NCBI GenBank assembly: GCA_014529385.2
Contig: CM043971.1
Location: 99,033,985-99,097,984, forward strand
Reading direction: 5' to 3'
DNA: 64,000 nucleotides
Source: Adiantum capillus-veneris
Taxonomy: Eukaryota > Streptophyta > Polypodiopsida > Polypodiales > Pteridaceae
Shown here: piece after piece, positions 57,341-64,000 of the stretch
Numbering within the stretch: the first letter of the stretch is position 1
Layout of the letters: each line of letters begins with the position of its first letter
Program-made: the position numbers and the translations under genes
Notes under the pieces: generated by a model
What the model was told of the DNA's origin: nothing
What the model saw: the letters and a program-made list of their open reading frames with translations, nothing else
Database searches by the model: none

Positions 57341-57740
57341 AAATGGTACTATATGTCTATATGCTTAGTCCAGGCATGAAAAACCAAATTCCTCAAAATG
57401 TCTTTACAACTCCAGTTGTTAGAGTAGATCGTGGTTGTTTGCTGCGACAAGCCAATCCTTGAAAGTAGCCTCTGTAACCACACTAACTTGCATGTAGCAT
57501 TGTAACAGCTTGATACTCGGCCTTTGTGGATGATAAGACAATTGTAGGCTGCGTCTTGCTGCTCCATGAAATCGCTCATGTGCCAAATAAAAAGGTGTAA
57601 CCTATGATCGAATGTCATCCATCTGGATCTCCACCCCAATCTGAATCGCTCTATCCTCAAAGAATGACCCTGAAATCTGTACCTCCAGCTGCATACCATA
57701 TGCCAGAATGACTTGGACTTCTTCAAATACCGCAAGATTT
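57340..57740 (-). pseudogene. Copia RNase H fragment, minus strand
   Basis: The minus strand, across frames, gives MRYLKKS at the start, then an LVWLQRLLSRIGLSQQTTTI block and NLVFHAWTKHIDI. These correspond to the end of copia RNase H (LRRLLxELGxxQxxxTxIxxDN, then NPVFHARTKHIDI). It is heavily frame-broken and unrelated in position to the copia element at 31765. It is an isolated old remnant. Confidence 0.75.
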
Positions 57741-58700
57741 GAAGCGTGCTCTATATGTGACTTAGTGTGATGGCTTTTAAGGTTAGGGTTTTTGCGTCGA
57801 GGTCATAGACGCATTTGGTCATTGCATTCATTTGGCTAGTCACAGACTCTCTCTCCCTAGAAAGGTGGTACATGCCAATCTCTTTCTCAGAGCCAGAATC
57901 CTCTAGGCCATGATCAGATCTTCTCTCCTTTTCATGTCCTATACTTGCATAAGTAATCATTTGTGTGGCACTAGGAACATCTGAGTGACCCTCGGGTCTT
58001 ATCCTAACTTGATTGAGTTTTGTAGATCCTCGTCAAGGGCCCAAAACCTAGAAGAAGAAGAAGAAATAGCAGCAATTCCAACTTATGAACTTTGGTCGAG
58101 TGGCCCAAAATTAAAATGGGTTAGGATACACCCAACAACTTACAGATTCCTGGCTGATGGGGCCTAAACATTAAAATAAAGCAACACACACACACACGGA
58201 AATCGCGTAGAGAAGGGGCTGACGTGGTAACTGTATAGAAAGTCCACGTTTTGTGGAAAGGAGTGCACTTGCTTTTGGACCAGATGCTTTTAGACTTGAT
58301 GCTTTTCATACGAGATGTCAAGTGCACGGAATTGAAGTGGTGAATATCTTTCTTTCCTTGCATTAATGGTTCCTTTTAGCTTTCCCTGGAGAGAGGGAAT
58401 GAGAGTGCGGTAGAGATGTGTAGATGGAAAGAGAGAGAGAATGACACCCAATGGGGTCCCAACCAACCCTCTCAACGGCCCCCCACACCGTCTCCGATGT
58501 GGTATTAGATTGGGTAAATGGAATGTACACACATGCAATACCTCAAGTGCAGACTCTACTAACTCAAATGATGATTGTCGCCATGGTAACTCCTCAAGAT
58601 GAGGCACCTCCGAGGCTGATTTGATGCACCTTTGGATCCTTCTCGATGTGGGATTGCTGATGGCCACCAAGGGGTAGATATGGGCTGAATTGCGCTCCCA
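57741..58700. other. Old LTR-like debris, no gene
   Basis: Text near 58100-58330 (GGACCAGATGCTTTTAGAC, then GATGCTTTTCAT) loosely follows the chromovirus E LTR near 28295-28335 and may be a very old relative. (ACACAC)n lies near 58187. No coding region is supportable; the minus-strand open stretch at 58290-58907 has no recognisable motif. Confidence 0.4.
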
Positions 58701-59250
58701 ATGTGAGAGGAATAAAGCGCTGACAGCTGGCTGCAAAAACGCAGATCTGAAGCGTAAACGCAGCAGATCTCTCGAGTAAAGTAAGGCTGAAAATGCAGAT
58801 CTCAACGATGCCAACGACAGCAGTGGAGCACTCACTACCGAGGGAACACTCGATGGATTGCCGAGATACCGGACCGCAACGAAGAGGCTAGCAATGGCAC
58901 ATCCCATGCACTTCCAGCAACTTTAGGCTGAAACTGAAAACGCTGGCTGATTTACTGTTGGGATGGTAGCGCTATGGCTATTGTCCAAAACATTGGTCTG
59001 CAGGGCTGAAAAGTTAAAACGCTAGGATTGAATTGCAAAAACACTGGGTTACCTTGCTCCTCCTTCTAGTGCTCTGCAATCTGCTCCAAAGCTTGGCTGC
59101 CCAATTCCCTTTATACGGCTGAAAATTGACTTATAAATCTGATAAGGGCTAGGTAGGGCAAACTGTCTACCAAACCCAACAAATAAGTTTGGCCAGTGAG
59201 TTAGTTTTTGGGTGAAACTCTGCGCACATTTGCCCAACCACAAATCCAAT
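58700..59250 (-). mobile_element. Gypsy-A/B-type LTR remnant, gypsy-A orientation
   Basis: GGCTGAAAATGC, GAAACTGAAAACGCTGG and AAAACGCTAGG motifs (58789-59040), followed by GGTAGGGCAAACT and TTAGTTTTTGGGTG text, resemble 40800-41260 in the same direction. It is strongly diverged and its borders are uncertain. Confidence 0.4.
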
Positions 59251-59289
59251 GGACATGAGGAATGGCTCGTTGGATTCCTCTAACCTAAA

Positions 59290-60665
59290 ACTACATGCTC
59301 ACAATGGATCATGAGGTCAGCACCTACTTTTACATATGGCCAGGAGACGACGGAGTATACAGATGCATACACCTATCTTGGTGCGTAGTCTTTAGTGGAC
59401 CGACGTTTTCATTGAGAGCAGCAGGACGTGCATGTCCAGGCCACTCAAAGTTGCATACCCTCTCTTGCACAGTACAATCATTTCAGCATGAGCATTTTCA
59501 ATCATTTCAGCGTGAGCATTTTCCAGAGCATAGAACCCTTTTTGCCAAAGTACACATTTTTCACTTATTTATTGATAAGTGACTTTTGTTGGAAAAGTAG
59601 ATAAGGCAAATTGCTAAGAAACTATAAAGAAAACCCAGTAGAGGCAGAGTTGGCAGCAGCAGGCAGTGCACCAAGTGTTGCACCCGGTAGGTGGTCTACA
59701 GCACTAGCGTTTTTGGAGCAGATTTTAGCCATCAGCGTTTTTGCGACAGTACCATCCCTTTAGCCTTGTCACATCCACAATTCAATTCCCGGTAGCAGAT
59801 CCTCGCCGGAAAGCCATCCATCGCAACAGATTTCAGTTTTCACCCTTAGCGTTTTTCAGCGTCGACACTGTCGTTGTCGTCGCAGGTCGCGGACTTGATG
59901 ATGACCCATCGTCGTCATCGTCACAATCCCATTGTCGTCATCACCACGACACAGTACCGCATTTTCAGTCCTTACATCAACGCCAATTCTCAACCTTACA
60001 GATCAGCCAACGTTTTCAGTTTTCAGCCCTTAGAACAGCAATCGTCATCGACATCGTCGGCGGGGGCAGCGGCACAGTACCCGATCGCAGCTGCTTCCCA
60101 ACGATCTCAATTTTCAGCCCTAGCATTTTCAGCTTTCAGCCCTAGCCTCGCATCGTCGTCATCATCACGTGGCGACAATGTCGTGTCCGTGACGGTCGTC
60201 GTAGTCGTCAGCATCGTCGTCGTCGTCGTCGTCGTCGACATCATCGTCTTCGACATAAACCAGCAGTACCCGTCATCGACATCATCGTTTTCTACATAGA
60301 CCATCAGCACCTCGTCGTCAACATCATCGTCTTCGACATAGAACCTCAATACCTCAGTACCCCTTCAGTACCTCAATACCAAGTACCCAGCATCAGTACC
60401 CATTAGCATCAACATCTCAGCATTTAGTCATTGTAGTAGCATCTGTGCAAGAATAAAGAAAGTACCTTGCTCTGCCAACAGAGCGAGGGGGCCTTGAAGG
60501 GTTGGAACACGACATCCCTCTGTCGTCTCTGCTCTCTCTCTCTTGTGTCTCTCTCTTTCTTTCAATTCCATTCAGTTCTTTCAAGTGAAGTACAACAACC
60601 CTTGTGTTTGTCTGCGGAATACTAGATACGAGCAAAATCCTTATTCTCTTCCGTTGCACCTAACA
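59290..60665 (+). mobile_element. Gypsy-A/B-type LTR remnant, opposite orientation
   Basis: AAGTGACTTTTGTTGGAAAAG (59576) matches the gypsy-B LTR at 46648. Downstream it carries AGCGTTTTTG and TTTTCAGCCC motifs and a TCG-rich stretch. The end TTGCACCTAACA (60654-60665) equals the family LTR end. No primer-binding site follows, so it is a solo or truncated LTR. With 58700-59250 it forms an inverted pair. Confidence 0.55.
60237..60355. repeat. 41-42 bp minisatellite, three units
   Basis: Units begin GACATCATCGTCTTCGACAT (60237), GACATCATCGTTTTCTACAT (60278) and AACATCATCGTCTTCGACAT (60320). A (GTC)n stretch precedes them. It lies in the variable part of the LTR, where gypsy-A and gypsy-B have shorter GAC- or GTC-rich text. 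Confidence 0.85.
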
Positions 60666-60753
60666 CTAAGTCCTCAATGCCACATGAGATAATTCGAGCT
60701 GAGCTAGTTGCCCCTCTCTCGTAGTTGAGGCCCTTACTAGATCAGTTTCTTTT

Positions 60754-61491
60754 ATGCATAATTTATGGGACCTTCCCAGAGACAGATATGCTCAGCTAGC
60801 CCTTGAGTCATCCCGACAGCTAGCGCTACAAGGGGACACAACATGTTGGTATGGGCAAATGACTTCATGGTTTCAGTCGCATGGCTTCAGCATAGATAGA
60901 TTGCCTCCATTCGAGTACTCCTTGGAAGCACCCTCCCTTTCTCTCACGCGGACAAAGACCACTAGACTTATATGTCGGGATTTGATTCAACTAGATACCA
61001 GAAGCACATGGATACAGCCGGTACAAGAGTTGGACACGAAGATGGCTTGCTATAGAGAGCATCTCCTCCAACTAACAGAGGATGGATATGTGATCAGACC
61101 GGCCTATATGGACACTCATTTATCTTATGGGATACGATGTGCTATTGGTCAGATGCGCAAATCATCGCATCAGCTAGAGATTGAAACTGGAAGATTTAGG
61201 AGAGTACCAACAGAAGCCAGGATATGCCAGTTGTTTCATATAGAGCCAAAGACAGAGTTACATCACATTTGTCATTGTCAGGTATACTATGAGATACGAG
61301 GACACTTCCATTGTCTATTCAGAGAGGGCTTTGGACCGTTGGCTGGAGTCATGAGATATCACGATCAAAGATGTCTCAGGTTGTTTTTGCTAGAGCTGCG
61401 TAAACGCAAGGAGAGTCTCTTGAGGACACCAAGTGGTGGGAGACATTCACAGAGAGAGATCACTAACTTCTTTAGAGCAGGGACTCAGTAG
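60754..61491 (+). pseudogene. LINE-A copy 5 ORF2 C-terminal part
   Basis: 245 codons are open: RYAQLALESSRQLALQGDTT, then WYGQMTSWFQSHGFSIDRLP, MDTHLSYGIRCAIGQMRKSS and the Cys/His cluster CQLFHIEPKTELHHICHC. The second Cys of that cluster is Phe here, which would damage a zinc site. A basic segment continues past the TAG at 61489 (RLRRRPRHRWRLHQR). Confidence 0.8.
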
Positions 61492-61667
61492 TTGGACTAG
61501 CATGCTTCACAACAGACTTCAAAGCCCACTACTACCAGAGGTATATTAGTGGGCAAAGCCACTAAGCTCGAGAGACATCTACGTTTACGCAGACGACCAA
61601 GACATCGATGGAGGCTCCACCAAAGAATCACGACTATTATAGCGCGATATGAAAGACGCCCAGTACA

Positions 61668-61795
61668 ACCAATGCAATACTTTCTCAACGCCGGATGCCA
61701 AGCATCCTCGAGCATGGATGATGATGAGATTACGACCAATGCAATACTTTCTCAACGCCTAATGCCAAGCATCCTCGAGCATGGATGATGATGAG
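61668..61795. repeat. 67-bp tandem duplication in LINE-A copy 5
   Basis: ACCAATGCAATACTTTCTCA starts at 61668 and again at 61735, and both copies run to GATGATGATGAGAT. Two bases differ (CCGGATG versus CCTAATG). Confidence 0.9.
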
Positions 61796-61946
61796 ATGAT
61801 GATTTTCAATCTGACCTTTTAGTCTTTTAGTTTAAGTCTTTCACTTTACTTCAATTCATTTTATTTTTTGTCCCGGACATTGGATTAGATCCACAAGGAT
61901 TGTATCAGTTTGGTCTCATAGGCTTTTGAAGACGTTCAATATAACA

Positions 61947-62012
<66 letters not shown>

Positions 62013-62015
<3 letters not shown>

Positions 62016-62153
62016 AATACCATGAATAGACGCCACTCCTTAGCGTTGGCTTTGTGCAAGGGTGTGGAGGAACGCATAGACTTATCTACCACCACTTTCT
62101 CCATACTCTCTCACCACCTGCAGCACGTAATGAGCACAATGAAAACAAAAAAA

Positions 62154-62207
<54 letters not shown>

Positions 62208-62465
62208 CGAGCCAATTACCCGCTGCAACAGCAGCAAGCGGCAAAACGGTCTTCCTTGCGGCTCTGGAAACCAACACGTTTTACATCCTCGAACGGATCG
62301 CAATGGTCCAACGATCGCAAGGGTAAGGAAGAGAGAATTTTACCCGTACGATCAATTCCAAGAGACCCACTTTAGCTGCTGCAACACAGTCGAGTGAAGA
62401 ACTTTATCACTGCTGGTCAAGCCTGAGGACTATATAACACATAGCGTTTAAAGGGGGGGCAGGGG
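62013..62465. other. Unassigned sequence with a second (CT)n tract
   Basis: A (CT)n tract lies at about 62156-62203. The surrounding text has no recognisable gene and no LINE-A 3' terminus before this tract, so it may be an independent microsatellite. Confidence 0.6.
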
Positions 62466-62877
62466 GGCCACGTCTCTATTTGACACCCTCATTTTTAAGA
62501 GGGAATCTACGAACCCAGGTTTATTGTAAGCTGTTCGATTCATATGGAGGAAAAAAAGAAGGGTGTGGTGGGATTCGACCTCACCACCTCCCCCACGCGT
62601 TTTGAAAGGTGTGGAGAATGATAGCATTATAATGTGTAGTCCTAGCTGTCCGTCATGATTTTAGTTCACACTTAGTTTACTTCGAGTTTACATGCAAATT
62701 CACAACGAGTTCACATTTGTTCGGATTTACATCTAGTTTACATTGGGGATGAACCATTTGTTCGAGTTGACATCTAGTTTACATTCGGGATGAACGGTTG
62801 TGATCTTTGCCGAAAAGCGACATCGCTTTTTAGTCATAGATCCCCTCTAAAAAAATGAGGGTGTCAATTAGTGACCG
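62466..62877. mobile_element. MITE-like foldback element
   Basis: Inverted ends of about 40 bases are present: TTTGACACCCTCATTTTTAA with GAGGGAATCTACGA on the left (62489-62524) and their complement (TAGATCCCCTCTAAAAAAAT, then GAGGGTGTCAATTAGTGACC) on the right (62838-62877). G/C-runs flank both sides. The interior is non-coding, with short direct repeats of TCTAGTTTACATT (62733 and 62772). It is probably a non-autonomous DNA transposon; the superfamily is unclear because the target duplication is hidden in the G-runs. Confidence 0.7.
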
Positions 62878-63410
62878 GGGGGGGGTAAGGGGATCAAGGG
62901 CAAGGAACTTGATGGAGGCTTATCGAGGGGATCTGGGCCGTGCATACCACTAAAAACTAAACCTGGACAGTGGGGGGTCTGGGCATGCTAGCCAAATTCA
63001 AAACTTGGACCAGGGGACGCGTGGCGAGTATTGGTTGGTTGCATGGCAAGCCTGCGAGTGGAGGGGATACGGCGGTTGGCGGGGAGAAGGGCCTTACAGA
63101 ATCTTGCGCGAGTTACATGCAACAAATTACTGGTATCCCGTCATCGCTCAAGCTCGGCATCGTTTGAGGCCCAAGTGAACAAGCAGGCATCGAAGGTGAG
63201 CGCAATCCTTTCTTTCGCTGAAGGTTTGGATGCATGCAAGCTTCTGTGTGTGGTTCCATGCATGTTTTCTGCCAACATGGATGGGCTCGACCATGGGGTC
63301 CTGCACGAGCTTGGCCATGCCATTCTTGAAAATCCATAATGGGGAAAAGGTTTGCCTTGCAATTGCATTGAGTGAATCCTTAGTTAGGGAAAGGGAGTCC
63401 GTTGTGTGGT

Positions 63411-63442
<32 letters not shown>

Positions 63443-64000
63443 GAAAATAGAGGGAAAAGCAATGAGCGTCAGCCCACACACCTGAGATGAGTGTGCCCCT
63501 ACATTCTTTTAGCAATCTTTGTCACAATATGTTGAGGTTATTCCCTGCATTTTCCAAAAGCTAAAGTATTCAAAGGGGATGAATTGGTTGATCAGAAGTT
63601 CATGGGTTGCAACTTTGAATTTCTTATTATTGTCATGCTTATGGTTTCCCACATTTGATGAGCTAATTTGTCTTGAGGTTGTGTCATTTTTTGACATATA
63701 GTACCTAGGGGATGGCTCGCTCACCTGCTAAAAAGGGGAAGAGAACATGGAAACGGGGTGGTTGCTCTCGCATCACAAGAGCAAGCACACGTGAATGGGA
63801 AGTAGGAAAGTCCAATGTTTCACCAAAGGCAAAGAGTGGGGAGGAGGTCTAGCATGCGGAGAAGTTCAAGAAGGTGGACATAGCCCAACAACAAGAAGAG
63901 GGACCCTTGTGTCATGAGAAGAGCTTCACTACTCCTCCCACATCTCCTCATGTAGAAGGGGCTACTTCTCAACCAAGGAGAAGTCCACGGAAGCACACCT
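62878..64000. other. Unassigned sequence with (GT)n(GA)n
   Basis: A (GT)n tract followed by (GA)n lies at about 63411-63442. Short open stretches such as MARSPAKKGKRTWKRGG (63712) have no recognisable domain. No gene is claimed. Confidence 0.5.

Larger units (their letters stand above)
60666..62012 (+). mobile_element. LINE-A copy 5: 5'-truncated, ends in (CT)n
   Basis: It starts at the outer end of an LTR remnant (after CACCTAACA), carries the LINE-A C-terminal ORF, a 3' UTR with GGTCTCATAGG and TTTTGAAGACGTTCAATATA (61911-61945) and a (CT)n tail at 61954-62012. Unlike copies 1, 3 and 4 it is not preceded by (CT)n. Confidence 0.85.

Noticed and set aside
58290-58907. A 205-codon minus-strand open frame as a gene
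   Set aside because: No motif or homologous copy in the window; the composition matches surrounding LTR debris.

Overview
This is a repeat-saturated stretch of nuclear DNA, almost certainly from a land plant. The plant signals are retrotransposon primer-binding sites matching initiator tRNA-Met, chromodomain-bearing Ty3/gypsy integrases, plant-type L1 LINEs (DUF4283-like domain plus zinc knuckle), a BED/hAT transposon with a plant-like intron, AAACCCTAA telo-box motifs, and nonsense changes in CG and CHG contexts. A large-genome, possibly seed-free plant (such as a fern) is a guess from the unusual LINEs. No intact host gene was found. Three short exons at 23.9-24.7 kb are the only candidate host coding DNA. 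Every transposon reading frame examined is broken or truncated.

Layout. 1-0.8 kb: a chromovirus LTR carrying a TTAGGG array. 0.95-10.15 kb: a minus-strand chromovirus (called D) split by a plant L1 (L1-1, 2.26-8.96 kb). 10.2-20.2 kb: a head-to-tail cluster of a second LINE type (LINE-A). Most of its copies end in, and begin next to, long (CT)n tracts; the longest copy has a coiled-coil plus RRM-like ORF1 resembling animal L1 ORF1p. 20.2-23.0 kb: two more L1 pieces, one with a telo-box-rich leader. 23.1-25.5 kb: mostly unique DNA with the three exons. 25.5-28.0 kb: old LTR debris.

28.04-56.93 kb is a nested set supported by target-site duplications (TSDs). Chromovirus E received a copia element in its 3' LTR (31765-56722). 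That copia contains L1-2 (about 32.5-39.2 kb), gypsy-A (40316-45824, TSD TTCGA), gypsy-B (46374-53240) and a hAT transposon in its own 3' LTR (53274-56541, TSD AATAAAAG). Gypsy-C (46675-50552, TSD GTAGG) sits inside the LTR of gypsy-B. 57-64 kb: decayed copia, LTR remnants, another LINE-A tail with (CT)n, a MITE-like foldback element and low-information DNA.

The genes do not form a host pathway; they are layers of mobile DNA. The most interesting points are the LINE-A/(CT)n association, the animal-like ORF1p of LINE-A, an apparently undescribed C-terminal ORF1 domain shared by divergent L1s, an ATGA overlap joining L1 ORF1 and ORF2, and telo-box arrays in the presumed promoters of two unrelated retroelement classes. 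Boundaries and frames were read by eye; no alignment or database search was run.
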